From positions 1,059,076 through 1,123,075 of the forward strand of contig NC_008269.1 of assembly GCF_000014565.1 (NCBI RefSeq): a stretch of DNA of 64,000 nucleotides, in the 5' to 3' direction. The stretch comes from Rhodococcus jostii RHA1 (GTDB lineage Bacteria; Actinomycetota; Actinomycetes; Mycobacteriales; Mycobacteriaceae). Of this stretch, positions 53,801 to 62,919 are shown piece after piece (position 1 is the stretch's first letter; the number at the start of each line of letters is the position of its first letter). A program made the position numbers and the translations under genes. Below the pieces are notes generated by a model, which saw nothing but the letters and a program-made list of their open reading frames with translations, had not been told where the DNA came from and searched no databases.

Positions 53801-54161
53801 CAGTCTTGCCCTGCTGTTCAGCCTGCGACACGACTTCCCGACGGAGTGGTCGGCGTTCGTGAACAGCACCACCGATGCGGATTTCACCGCGACCATTCAC
53901 CACGACTACTTCCCCTACTTCACCCAGGCCAAGACAATCACGATCGCCGGTTTCGACCTGTACGGTCCGGACGCCGACAACGACTTGCGGCATCACGAAG
54001 TTGGTGACCAGAGGACTTGGGGCGACGCGACAGACGAGTTGGCAAATAACGGCGAGTTCCATTTCTCTAGCGGTGTGGACCCTGCTGGACCCACACAAAT
54101 CCTCACTCGCGACTTGGACCTCGACGCCTTCCTCGTCGTGTCCTACTCGATCGGTCCGTAG
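50859..54161 (+). CDS. Tc toxin subunit A, C-terminal part (TcA2: pore and TcB-binding domains)
   Basis: 1100 aa; AAGGAG overlaps the end of TcA1 and the ATG is 7 bp after its stop, so the two parts should be made in step. Residues ~100-160: YNWELFFHIPLTIAVHLSKT and WFHYIFDPTS. About 560-800: long amphipathic helices of the channel (LHFWGLGGHATVFGGSLLAS, TSLIAEQLAHHEYLNVQQQI). About 810-1100: TcB-binding domain (SIPEWLYDRDCPGHYMRRIK, VPSVVGPYTSLNCTLSLLRS, GAGAISTWKLDLP). Together with TcA1 it equals one TcA, as in the Photorhabdus TccA/TccB split, though the break point here is after the neuraminidase-like domain. Confidence 0.88.
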   Translation: MMPEQGQHDNRMRRHQKEVSRPDTRFVYTFQNFFHPLVGALLEQLNRKSLPGMLNPIWQAEQGGDFFFDAAYHPTDDDNDLVAVEDFPKQFDVDNQPYANYNWELFFHIPLTIAVHLSKTQRFAEAQRWFHYIFDPTSTDSEDPPKRFWNFLAFRQDEPPRQIDYLLELLSKKPEDLSSPDKTLRVEVLTGYSAILDKPFQPHVVARTRPLAYQYSVVMKYLDNLIAWGDHLFQQDTVESINEATQRYVLAANLLGPRPQRIPPRGTVRPQTFAQLKKRRKETAKETRDPLGNALVELEGKFPFNLDPGPAGEIDSDGASTLFGIGHTFYFCIPRNEKMLGYWDTVADRLFKIRHCMNIGGVVRTLALFDPPIDPGMLVKAAAAGLDVSSIVSGLNQPTGPVRCATMIQKTLELCGEVRSLGAALLSALEKGDAEHLALIRQRHDIQIHQMTQEVRFLQWRSAQEQTQSLLTSRAAGLERFHYYARLLGQQADPNAKETLALERPELTEENFDEVYAGLVTAYDTPLMMQPYPASKPSAGASPAAQSGAAGQGRLYLTGNEDADLNQHGPAARDARIGAMATDQVTGVMALMPDMGVDLHFWGLGGHATVFGGSLLASAGRFASAVQSADATVKEGQGASALKTAGFERRADDWLLQYNLAAHELMQNGRQILTSLIAEQLAHHEYLNVQQQIANAQEMDQVLHDKFTNEELYLWMQGEISRLYYEYYRFAFDTARKAERTMKQELMSADVDAQTFVKFNYWDGGRKGLLSGDALHLDVKRMEMAYLDNNKRELELTRHVSLRQLDPVALLGLRATGSCEVSIPEWLYDRDCPGHYMRRIKNVALSVPSVVGPYTSLNCTLSLLRSSVRRSSIAGDQYARQGAEDERFVDYTGSVQSIVTSGANNDTGLFETNLREERFLPFEGAGAISTWKLDLPKDYRPFDYATISDVVLHVRYTARLGIDATKVKTALDEMFEEPTGASLALLFSLRHDFPTEWSAFVNSTTDADFTATIHHDYFPYFTQAKTITIAGFDLYGPDADNDLRHHEVGDQRTWGDATDELANNGEFHFSSGVDPAGPTQILTRDLDLDAFLVVSYSIGP

Positions 54162-54178
54162 GAAGAAAGGAGCGAGCG

Positions 54179-54244
54179 ATGCGAAACACCGGATCCGCGG
54201 CCCTATTCACCAGGACATCACGAAGCATCACGCTCGGTCCATGA
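54179..54244 (+). CDS. Tiny ORF 1 between TcA and TcB (21 aa)
   Basis: The ATG at 54179 has a strong AAGAAAGGAG sequence in front. The peptide MRNTGSAALFTRTSRSITLG ends one residue later; its TGA overlaps the ATG of the next tiny ORF (ATGA). Likely a translational-coupling device, not a functional peptide, though the ribosome-binding site is better than that of TcB itself. Confidence 0.4.
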   Translation: MRNTGSAALFTRTSRSITLGP

Positions 54245-54306
54245 CCATGGTCGAGTCTGCGGGCTACCGGCCCAACAGCCTGAAGCGGAACCGCTCCGAT
54301 GTCTGA
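54241..54306 (+). CDS. Tiny ORF 2 between TcA and TcB (21 aa)
   Basis: Starts by ATGA overlap with ORF 1 and ends at TGA 54304-54306, six bases inside the TcB-TcC start at 54299. The peptide is MTMVESAGYRPNSLKRNRSD plus one residue. It completes a chain of coupled starts from TcA2 to TcB. Confidence 0.35.
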   Translation: MTMVESAGYRPNSLKRNRSDV

Positions 54307-57300
54307 GAAGCCGCCGACGTCCACTTCGGCCGGTGGCTCGGAAACGAGCGCCGACTCGCCTCGGCCACGGTTACCGTCCGTGTCGGTTCCCAAAGGCGGT
54401 GGTGCCATTCGGGGCATCGGTGAAAAGTTTTCGGTCAACCCCGCGACCGGGACGGGTTCGCTGTCGGTGCCCCTGGTGTCGACACCAGGCCGGTCCGGCT
54501 TCGGTCCGCAGTTGTCCCTTACCTACGACTCTGGCGCCGGCAACGGAGCGTTCGGCTTCGGGTGGAGCCTCGGCCTGCCGTCGATCACCCGCAAGACGGA
54601 CAAGGGCCTACCCCGCTACCGCGACGGCAGCGAATCCGACGACTTCCTCATCTCGGGGGCGGAGGACCTCGTCCCGATCCTTGACGACGCCGGGCACCTA
54701 ACCCCGTTGTCGCGCACCGTCCATGGCATCACATACACCGTCCATCTCTACCGTCCTCGCATCGAAGGACTGTTCGCACGGATCGAGCGGTGGACACGAG
54801 AGGAGGACGGCATCAGCCATTGGCGCACGATCACCCGAGACAACGTGACAACAATTTTCGGCTACGACGACAACAGCCGGATCGCCGACCCGAACGACGC
54901 CCGTCGAGTCTTCTCCTACCTGATCCAGTTGACATTCGACGATACGGGGAACGCCACCCATTACACGTACGTTCCCGACGACGCCCGTGGGGTCGACCCA
55001 GGTGCGGCGCATGAGGCCAACCGAGACGATTCGCAACGCCGCAACCAGCGATACCTGAAGACCATCCGGTACGGCAACTTCCAGCCCTACTTCGCGGACT
55101 GGTCTGACGAGGGGAGCGACGACCCGTTACCCGCCGACTGGCATTTTCGCATCGTGCTCGACTATGGCGACCATGACGACGATGCGCCGACGCCGGAGCG
55201 GGATACTCCGTGGCCGATGCGTCCGGACCCCTTCTCCAACTACCGGGCTGGCTTCGAGGTGCGCACCTCCCGCCGCTGTAGGCGGGTTCTGCTCTTCCAC
55301 CATTTTCCGCGGGAGGCCACTGCGGGGGCGGAATACCTTGTGCGGTCGAGCGATCTGCATTTCTCCGACGAGACCTCACCGGCCGATCCGCGGAATCCGA
55401 ACTACACCATGCTGGAGTCGATCACCGAGGTGGGCTACCGGCGCCGAAATGGCGGGTACATTCGCCGGGCCATGCCGCCCTTGGAGCTCTTCTACAGCCA
55501 GCCGGAGATCCAGTCCCAGGTGTTGACGCTCACCGATCCGGACAGTGTCACGAATCTGCCGGAGGGTGTGGACGGCGCGCGCTACCGCTGGGTCGACTTG
55601 AACGGCGAGGGTCTTTCGGGTGTGTTGACGGAACGAAACGGTAGCTGGGCATACAAGCCGAACCTGAGCCCACTCCACGAGGTGACCCTTCCGGATGGTC
55701 GCCGGCACACCCGCGCCCGATTGGGTGCTCTCGAGCGGGTCCGGTCGATGCCGGCACCCGGTGACCTGAACCGACAGCAGTTGTTGGACCTCTCCGGGGA
55801 CGGGCGACTCGACCTCGCCACCTTCGAGGATCCGGATCCAGGCTTCTTCGCGCGCGCTGGCGACTCCGGGTGGGAACCGTTCCGAGCCTTCCCCGGTCTG
55901 CCCCGTCTGAACTGGACGGAGCCGAACCTCAGGTACGTCGACCTGACCGGCGATGGCCTTGCCGACGTGCTGATCACGGGCGATGATGTACACACGTTCC
56001 ACCGGTCGTTGGGGGAAGGCGGATTCGGTCGCGCGGAACTGGAATTCGTGCCCCGTGACGAGGAACGCGGACCCTGTGTGGTGTTTGCGGACGGAACCGA
56101 GACCGTCGCGCTGACGGATCTGACTGGCGACGGACTCAGCGACATCGTCCGGGTACGCGCCGGCGAGGTGTGCTATTGGCCCAACCTGGGCTACGGGCGC
56201 TTCGGCCGGAAGGTGACGATGGACGGGGCGCCCCGCCCGGCCGACCCCGAAAGCTTCGACCCGCGCCGCATCAGGTGGGCAGACATCGATGGCTCCGGCA
56301 CCACCGATCTGGTCTATGTCGGGGCCGACGGAGTACAGGTGTACTTCAACCAATCCGGCAATTCCTGGGCTGCACCGCACCGACTGGCCGTATTTCCCGG
56401 CGCCGACAACCTCAGCTCGGTAGATGTTGTGGACCTTCTCGGCAACGGCACCTCCTGTCTGGTGTGGTCGTCCCCTCTGCCGGGCCAGTCCAGCCCACCG
56501 TGTCGGTACGTCGACCTGATGGGGTCGAGCAAACCGCACCTGCTGATGTGTCTGCGCAATAACCTGGGTGCGGAAACGCGATTGGCGTATGCGCCGTCGA
56601 CCAGGTTCTACCTGCGCGACAAGCTGGATGGCCGCGCATGGGTCACCCGGCTTCCGTTCCCGGTACAGGTCGTCGAACGGGTCGAGACCTACGACTGGAT
56701 CGGCCGCAGTCGGTTCGTCAGCCGCTACACCTACCATGAAGGCTTCTTCGACGGTTCCGAACGCGAATTCCGCGGTTTCGGCATGGTGGAGCAGCGCGAT
56801 ACCGAAACGCACCGGGAAGACACGTTGTTCCCGGATTTGGTCACCACGGACGAGGACAACGCATCCTTTGTACCGCCGATGCTTACCCGCACCTGGTTCC
56901 ACACCGGCGCGTTCGTCGAGTCCGGGTCGGTCTCACGCCAGTACACCGACCAATACTGGGCGGAGCCGTCGCTGCGCGGCACCGACCCGGCGTCGGTCGC
57001 CGCCCGGGAAGCGCTGCTGCTACCCGACACGGTGGTCGAGAGTGGACTAACTCCCGACGAGCTGCGCGAGGCCTATCGTGCGCTGAAGGGTTCGGCGCTG
57101 CGCACCGAGGTATACGCCGAGGACGGCACCGCGCGCGCCACGCACCCCTACGCGGTGACGGAACAGAACTTCACGGTACGGCGGATCCAGGCTTTCGGCC
57201 CGAACCGGCACGCGGTCTTCCTGGTCCACCCACGGGAGTCGTTGACCTACCAATACGAACGCGAACCCGACGACCCGCGTATGTCCCACCTCGTCACCCT

Positions 57301-60300
57301 GGAGGTGGACGAGTTCGCCAACATCCGGCACTCGGTGTCGATCGCGTACGGCCGGCGGGTCGGCCACCAGGAACCCGCCCCCGAGCTATCGGCCGGCTTT
57401 CGGGACATGCTCGCGCACGACCAGACGCGCCTCCACATCGGTGCCGCCGAAAACCTGTACACCAATCCGGTTCATCGGCCGGACGAGGCCGTGGTCTTCG
57501 ACGTCTACCGCGGTCCACTGCCCGCGGAGGCGATCACCGCCGAGCTGACCGGGATCGCCCCCGCCGCAGGCCGCTTCGGGTTCGACGAGCTAGTCGGGCA
57601 CTGGGCGAGCTTGTGGAGCGGCCCGCACGACATCGCCTACGAGGACGTGTCGACGCCGGACATCGAGGGTGTCGGCGTGCCGACCGCGCTGGCCCGCCGA
57701 ATCGTGGCACACCGTCGCACGCTCTACCGGTCCGACGACCTGACCGGCCTGCTGCCGCTGGGGGCGCTAGAGTCGCACGCGTTGCCCGGGGAGGAATACG
57801 TCCTCGCCCTGACACCCGGCCTCATCGACCGTGTTCTCGCAGGCCGCGCGACCGACGCGGTGCTCGACGAGGGCGGCTATGTTCAACTGCCGGGCAGCAA
57901 CGGCTGGTGGCGCTCGTCCGGCCGGCTCTTCTATTCGCCCGGGGACGCGGATCCGCCGGCGCAGGAACTGGCCGCCGCGCGCACACACTTCTACCAGCCG
58001 CGCCGCGCGGTGGATCCGTTCGGCGCCGTCCACCGGGTACTCCATGACGACTACAATCTGCTGCCGGTCGCGGCTACCGACCCAGTCGGCAACCTCACCA
58101 CCGCCGCCAACGACTACCGTGTCGCACGGCCGTTTCGCTCGACCGACCCAAACGGCAACCACACCGAAGTCGCCTTCGACTGTCTGGGCCAGGTGGTCGG
58201 GACGGCGATCCGCGGCAAGGCCGGGGAAGGAGATTCGCTCGCCGGATTCGACGCCGACCTGTCGGTCGCCGCCTACGCCGACGCGCACGCCCACCCGTTC
58301 GCCGACCCGATGGCGCTGCTGGGTGCCGCGACCTCACGCATCATCCACGATCGGTTCGCATACCTTCGGACCCGAGACCTGGCAGCGCCCGACGCCCCCA
58401 CCGTCTACACGATCACCCGCGAGACTCACGGCTCCCAGTTCGGGGCGAACCAGTCGCCACGGGTTCACCACCTGTTCGTGTACTCCGACGGGATGGGCCG
58501 CGAAGTACAGCACAAAGCTCAGGCCGAGCGAGGGGCGGTGCCCGGCGCCGGGCCGGACGTCGTCCCGCGCTGGGTGGGCAGCGGCTGGACCGTCTACAAC
58601 AACAAGGGCAAACCGGTCCGCACGTTCGAACCGTTCTTCACCGACACTCACCTATTCGAATTCGGTCGCCGGGCCGGGCTGAGCTCGGTGACCTTCTACG
58701 ACCCGGTCGAGCGTGTCGTCGCCGTCCTGCACCCGGACGACACATTCGAAAAGACCGTATTCGATGCCTGGCGAGAGCAGACGTGGGACGCGAACGACAC
58801 GGTGCTTATCGCCGACCCCCGAGTCGACGACGACGTGGGCGAGGCCTTCCGCCGACTGCTCGGCTCGGCGGTCGGTGCCTTCACGTCGTGGTATGACCGC
58901 CGGATCGGGGGCACATGGGGTGAGGACGCCGACGAGCGGGCGGCCAACCGGGACGCCGCGCAGAAGGCCGCCGCCCACGCCCGGACACCGACCGTCACCC
59001 ACTTCGACTCACTGGGCCGCAAATGCCTCGCGGTGGCGGACAACGGCACCGAAAACAGCATCGCCCAACGCTATGCCACCCGCACCGCCCTGGACACCGA
59101 AGACAAACCGCTGGCCGTCATCGACGCGCGAGGCCGTCGCACCATGGAGTACTGCCTGCGGGAACCGCGCGCCGACGGCGGATTCCGGTACCTGGCTGGC
59201 TACGACATGGCCGGAGAACCGCTGTACCACAACGACATGGACGGCGGAGAACGACGCCTGCTCAGCAACGTCGCCGGTCACCCCATCCGCAGCTGGGACG
59301 CGCGCGGGCAAGTGTTCCAGCTGCGCTACGACCCACTACAACGCCTCACCCACCGCTTCCTGAGCCGACCCGACAGTGAGGACGTGCTCCTCGAGCGCTC
59401 GGTGTACGGCGATCGCCACCCCGACCCAACCCGCAACCTCAAGGGACAAATCTTCCGCCGGTACGACGGCGCCGGCGTCAGCAGCAACGAGCGCTACGAC
59501 TTCAAGGGCAACCCGACAGAGAATTCCCGACAGTTTGCACGCCAAAGGCCCACCCCAACCCGCACGCGTCAGACCCCGGACTGGTCAGCGATCGCGACCA
59601 TCCCTGACGCACCGATCCTCGACGTAGCCGCACTAGACGCCGCCACCGCACCGCTGCTGATCGCGGCCGACCGCTTCACCTCTACCAGCCACTTCGACGC
59701 CATGAACCGGCCCATCCAACTTGTCCTGCCTCATGCCGCCGGAGCCCCACCCTCCGTCGTCCAGCCGACGTACAACGAAGCCAACCTGCTCGAGTCCGTC
59801 CGCGCATGGATCCGGCAACCGAACACTCCGACCGAGCTCCTCGACCCGGCCACCGCCGACGCCCCGGCCGTGACCGGTATTGAATACAACGCACACGGCC
59901 AGCGAATCACGATCCGTTGCGGCAACGGTTCGGTCACCAGCCAGTCGTTCGACCATCAAACCCAACGCCTGCTCGCACTATCCACCACACGACCACACAA
60001 CGACCCGGACGCCCGGGTGGTGCAAGCGCTGCGCTACACCTACGACCCGCACGGCAACATCACCCGATTGCGCGACGACGCCGACATCCACAACGTCGTG
60101 TTCTTCCGCAACCGACGCGTCGACCCGACCGCCGACTACACATACGACGCGATCTACCGCCTCATCCGGGCCACCGGTCGCGAACACCTCGGACAGACCG
60201 GTAACGCCCCGACCCCACCGCACCAGGTGACACATGACGACGGCCCACGCACTCACCTCGCCCAGGGAGTACGCCTGCTCAACCCCGGCGACGGCAACGC

Positions 60301-62245
60301 CGTGGACACCTACACCGAGAATTTCAAGTACGACCCGGCCGGCAACCTCGAGACGATGATCCACCGAGTGGCAGGCGGCGGCTGGACCCGCCACTACGCC
60401 TACACCGCGCCGAGCCGGATCACCCCGGCGGAAACCGGCAACCGGCTGACCGCCACTAGCCTGCCCGGAGATGTCGACGACGGCCCCTACAGCGCCACCT
60501 ACGACCACGACCCACACGGAAACATGACCCGGATGCCGCACCTCCCTGTCATGACCTGGGACGAAACGGACAGACTGCAAGCCACTAGTCGCCAGGTAGT
60601 CGACACCGGCATACCAGAAACGACCCACTACAGCTACGAGGCAGCCGGCGAACGCCTGCGCAAGACCACCTATCGGCAGGCCGCGCTCGGGCAAGTGCCG
60701 ACCCGCAAGAACGAGCGAATCTACCTGGGCGCCATCGAGATCTACCGCGAATATGACCCGGATGGGACGCTCACCCTCGAACGCGAGACGCTGCATGCAC
60801 TGATCGACCACCGCAGAATCGTCACCGCCGAGACTCGCATCCTCGACCTCCACCGAACCGATCAGGCCCCGGTCCAGTTGTTCCGATACCAATACTCAAC
60901 CCACCTCGGTTCGTCCACGCTAGAACTGGACGCCCAGGCCGGCGTCCTCAGCTACGAGGAGTACTTCCCTTACGGCTCGACCGCCTATCAGGCGGTCCAC
61001 TCGGAGACCGACGTGCCGAAGAGATACCGCTACACCGGCCAGGAGCGCGACGAGGAATCCGACCTTTACTACTACGGGGGCCGCTACTATCCGCCGTGGC
61101 TGGGCCGCTGGACAGCGTGTGATCCAGCCGGCCACGAAGATGGGCCCAACCTGTACATGTACGTGCACGGCAATCCCGTCGCGATCAGCGATCCGACCGG
61201 GATGTGGAGCTGGCGCGATGTCGCTGTCGTGGCCGCTGTCGTGGTCGTCGGTACGGTCGTCACGGTCGCCACAGCCGGCGTAGCCGGTCCACTTGTCGCC
61301 GGCGCGGTAGCAAGCGTCGGTCTGAGCGGCGCGGCGGCCACCGTCGCGACCGGCGTAGCAGTAGGCGCCGTGGCGGGAGCAGCAGGAGGGGCCGCGGGCG
61401 AGCTGACCCGCCAAGTCGGAAGCGGTGAGCAAATCAGCGGCAGCAAGATCGGCCGTGCGGCACTGGTCGGAGCCGCGCTCGGCGGTGTCACCGGCGGCAT
61501 CGGGGCATACGCTACAACCGCCGGTGGCGCAGCCCAAGTGGCCCGAGCATCGACAGCCGTGCGCGCGTCCAGCGTCGGGCGTGCAGGTGCCGCCGTGGCC
61601 GCCGTCGCGAGTGCCGGGGCAAGGGCCGTTGCCCGGGTACCCGGCGTCCGCCAAGCGGCTTCGGTTGCCGAAGGTGCCGCCCGGCAGGGTGCACGAGCGT
61701 TAGGTGGGATCCAGCGCACTGCAGAGAATCTCGGCCTCCGCGCCGGTCGTGCCCTGTTCACTCAGGGCTCACGCGGCGCGCATGCCGTCGAGAGAATTGC
61801 TGCGGCCCGCAATCTCCCTGGCGGTCCGTCATCCGGTGGTGTACAGCCAGTAGTTGAGCGAAAAGCGTCCGATCCGTTGGCTGGCTTGACTCCAGGTGAG
61901 ATTGAGTCTGCCGTATTAGCGCCAGGCCGCGCCGATCTCATATTGCAGGCTCCCGCGCCGACGGGTGCCCGAGTGAATGTTTCAGGAGGCATGATGGTCA
62001 ACGAGCACACCGTGCCCGCCGCAAGTACGGCCAAAGGAGCGACTGGCATTGTCGCAACCCGAATCCGCGTGCATACGGCCGATCCAACCGCTCCAGAGGG
62101 TTCCAATTCTGCTTCGGGTAACACTGTGAGCATTACGCAGGGTGGTGGTGCACGGAGGATGCTGCCGGATGGATCCTGGGTCCAGACGTCAAGGGCGACC
62201 GGCGAGCAGATGAATTTGTCCCATATTCCGATTCACCGTGACTGA
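54299..62245 (+). CDS. Tc toxin TcB-TcC fusion with RHS cocoon and variable C-terminal effector
   Basis: 2648 aa. Residues ~20-330: SpvB-like domain (GAIRGIGEKFSVNPATGTGS, FGPQLSLTYDSGAGNGAFGF). About 430-700: FG-GAP/VCBS-type propeller turns (DLTGDGLADVLI, DLTGDGLSDIV, DIDGSGTTDLVYV) that bind TcA. Middle: TcdB middle domains. About 1450-2300: RHS/YD repeats building the cocoon, ending in GRYYPPWLGRW-CDP and the self-cleavage motif DPTGM (2298-2302). After it come a Gly/Ala-rich hydrophobic stretch (2303-2420) and a ~150-residue end domain (VNVSGGMMVNEHTVPAAST, SASGNTVSITQGGGARRM, MNLSHIPIHRD) that I cannot assign. The TcB/TcC fusion as one chain is seen in some Tc loci. No downstream immunity gene was recognised. 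Confidence 0.88.
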   Translation: MSEKPPTSTSAGGSETSADSPRPRLPSVSVPKGGGAIRGIGEKFSVNPATGTGSLSVPLVSTPGRSGFGPQLSLTYDSGAGNGAFGFGWSLGLPSITRKTDKGLPRYRDGSESDDFLISGAEDLVPILDDAGHLTPLSRTVHGITYTVHLYRPRIEGLFARIERWTREEDGISHWRTITRDNVTTIFGYDDNSRIADPNDARRVFSYLIQLTFDDTGNATHYTYVPDDARGVDPGAAHEANRDDSQRRNQRYLKTIRYGNFQPYFADWSDEGSDDPLPADWHFRIVLDYGDHDDDAPTPERDTPWPMRPDPFSNYRAGFEVRTSRRCRRVLLFHHFPREATAGAEYLVRSSDLHFSDETSPADPRNPNYTMLESITEVGYRRRNGGYIRRAMPPLELFYSQPEIQSQVLTLTDPDSVTNLPEGVDGARYRWVDLNGEGLSGVLTERNGSWAYKPNLSPLHEVTLPDGRRHTRARLGALERVRSMPAPGDLNRQQLLDLSGDGRLDLATFEDPDPGFFARAGDSGWEPFRAFPGLPRLNWTEPNLRYVDLTGDGLADVLITGDDVHTFHRSLGEGGFGRAELEFVPRDEERGPCVVFADGTETVALTDLTGDGLSDIVRVRAGEVCYWPNLGYGRFGRKVTMDGAPRPADPESFDPRRIRWADIDGSGTTDLVYVGADGVQVYFNQSGNSWAAPHRLAVFPGADNLSSVDVVDLLGNGTSCLVWSSPLPGQSSPPCRYVDLMGSSKPHLLMCLRNNLGAETRLAYAPSTRFYLRDKLDGRAWVTRLPFPVQVVERVETYDWIGRSRFVSRYTYHEGFFDGSEREFRGFGMVEQRDTETHREDTLFPDLVTTDEDNASFVPPMLTRTWFHTGAFVESGSVSRQYTDQYWAEPSLRGTDPASVAAREALLLPDTVVESGLTPDELREAYRALKGSALRTEVYAEDGTARATHPYAVTEQNFTVRRIQAFGPNRHAVFLVHPRESLTYQYEREPDDPRMSHLVTLEVDEFANIRHSVSIAYGRRVGHQEPAPELSAGFRDMLAHDQTRLHIGAAENLYTNPVHRPDEAVVFDVYRGPLPAEAITAELTGIAPAAGRFGFDELVGHWASLWSGPHDIAYEDVSTPDIEGVGVPTALARRIVAHRRTLYRSDDLTGLLPLGALESHALPGEEYVLALTPGLIDRVLAGRATDAVLDEGGYVQLPGSNGWWRSSGRLFYSPGDADPPAQELAAARTHFYQPRRAVDPFGAVHRVLHDDYNLLPVAATDPVGNLTTAANDYRVARPFRSTDPNGNHTEVAFDCLGQVVGTAIRGKAGEGDSLAGFDADLSVAAYADAHAHPFADPMALLGAATSRIIHDRFAYLRTRDLAAPDAPTVYTITRETHGSQFGANQSPRVHHLFVYSDGMGREVQHKAQAERGAVPGAGPDVVPRWVGSGWTVYNNKGKPVRTFEPFFTDTHLFEFGRRAGLSSVTFYDPVERVVAVLHPDDTFEKTVFDAWREQTWDANDTVLIADPRVDDDVGEAFRRLLGSAVGAFTSWYDRRIGGTWGEDADERAANRDAAQKAAAHARTPTVTHFDSLGRKCLAVADNGTENSIAQRYATRTALDTEDKPLAVIDARGRRTMEYCLREPRADGGFRYLAGYDMAGEPLYHNDMDGGERRLLSNVAGHPIRSWDARGQVFQLRYDPLQRLTHRFLSRPDSEDVLLERSVYGDRHPDPTRNLKGQIFRRYDGAGVSSNERYDFKGNPTENSRQFARQRPTPTRTRQTPDWSAIATIPDAPILDVAALDAATAPLLIAADRFTSTSHFDAMNRPIQLVLPHAAGAPPSVVQPTYNEANLLESVRAWIRQPNTPTELLDPATADAPAVTGIEYNAHGQRITIRCGNGSVTSQSFDHQTQRLLALSTTRPHNDPDARVVQALRYTYDPHGNITRLRDDADIHNVVFFRNRRVDPTADYTYDAIYRLIRATGREHLGQTGNAPTPPHQVTHDDGPRTHLAQGVRLLNPGDGNAVDTYTENFKYDPAGNLETMIHRVAGGGWTRHYAYTAPSRITPAETGNRLTATSLPGDVDDGPYSATYDHDPHGNMTRMPHLPVMTWDETDRLQATSRQVVDTGIPETTHYSYEAAGERLRKTTYRQAALGQVPTRKNERIYLGAIEIYREYDPDGTLTLERETLHALIDHRRIVTAETRILDLHRTDQAPVQLFRYQYSTHLGSSTLELDAQAGVLSYEEYFPYGSTAYQAVHSETDVPKRYRYTGQERDEESDLYYYGGRYYPPWLGRWTACDPAGHEDGPNLYMYVHGNPVAISDPTGMWSWRDVAVVAAVVVVGTVVTVATAGVAGPLVAGAVASVGLSGAAATVATGVAVGAVAGAAGGAAGELTRQVGSGEQISGSKIGRAALVGAALGGVTGGIGAYATTAGGAAQVARASTAVRASSVGRAGAAVAAVASAGARAVARVPGVRQAASVAEGAARQGARALGGIQRTAENLGLRAGRALFTQGSRGAHAVERIAAARNLPGGPSSGGVQPVVERKASDPLAGLTPGEIESAVLAPGRADLILQAPAPTGARVNVSGGMMVNEHTVPAASTAKGATGIVATRIRVHTADPTAPEGSNSASGNTVSITQGGGARRMLPDGSWVQTSRATGEQMNLSHIPIHRD

Positions 62246-62832
62246 GCACCCCAATGTCGCCGGTCACTGAGAGTGCGGGCGACGGTGTCATCGGGTTTGT
62301 AGACGCGCAGTGGTCGATCGTCGGCATCGTGACGGCCTCGTCGTCCGGGTGACGGTACTGACGCTCGTGGGTATTCCAATGCTCGGCGCGGTGATGACGA
62401 CACGGCCGGACGGGACGGGACGGTGCTGTCAGCCGGCTGCGGGGTGGGGACAGCAGAACGAGAACAGCGGTGATGAGCAATCACACCAGGGACCGGTTCG
62501 TGTTGGTCGCAGTGGGGCGCCCGGCCACCGCGGTCTCAGCCTCGACCAAGCGGCCAGGTCGTCGCCGATGCCAGCACGGACCTGGGCAGCATCATCATCA
62601 TCGGCTGGGGGAGAACCACTCCGATACCGAGATCACCACGCCCCGCCCCGATCAGGTCACCGCTCGCCGCAACGGGAGCGGAGACGAACTCGCCGTTGAC
62701 ATCACCGCCCCACACAACTGGAAGATCCACGCCCGCAGCGGCTCCCAAGTACTCGCCGGTGAGAATGCTGCTACTCCACCGATCGCACATGGCGGAACTG
62801 CGCGGAGGGACGCTGGCCCGATACGGAAGGGG
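62246..62832. other. Degenerate region after the Tc operon
   Basis: About 590 bp. One frame gives DQVTARRNGSGDELAVDITA and a neighbouring frame DLGSIIIIGWGR, both protein-like but in different frames and without a start. No immunity gene for the Tc effector can be supported here. Confidence 0.35.
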
Positions 62833-62911
62833 GTGTTGTGGTTGGCGAGTGCGAGCGACGCGTTCTCGAACAAGGTGGTCGGCTGGCGTACCGGGCCGCG
62901 AGCGGACACTG
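62833..62911 (+). mobile_element. IS3-type transposase fragment
   Basis: The plus-strand frame reads WLASASDAFSNKVVGWRTGP and RADT, matching the D-A-FS-KVVGW region of IS3 OrfB (first catalytic Asp). Only ~26 codons remain, abutting the Clp-like pseudogene. Confidence 0.45.
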
Positions 62912-62919
62912 GTGGGCGA

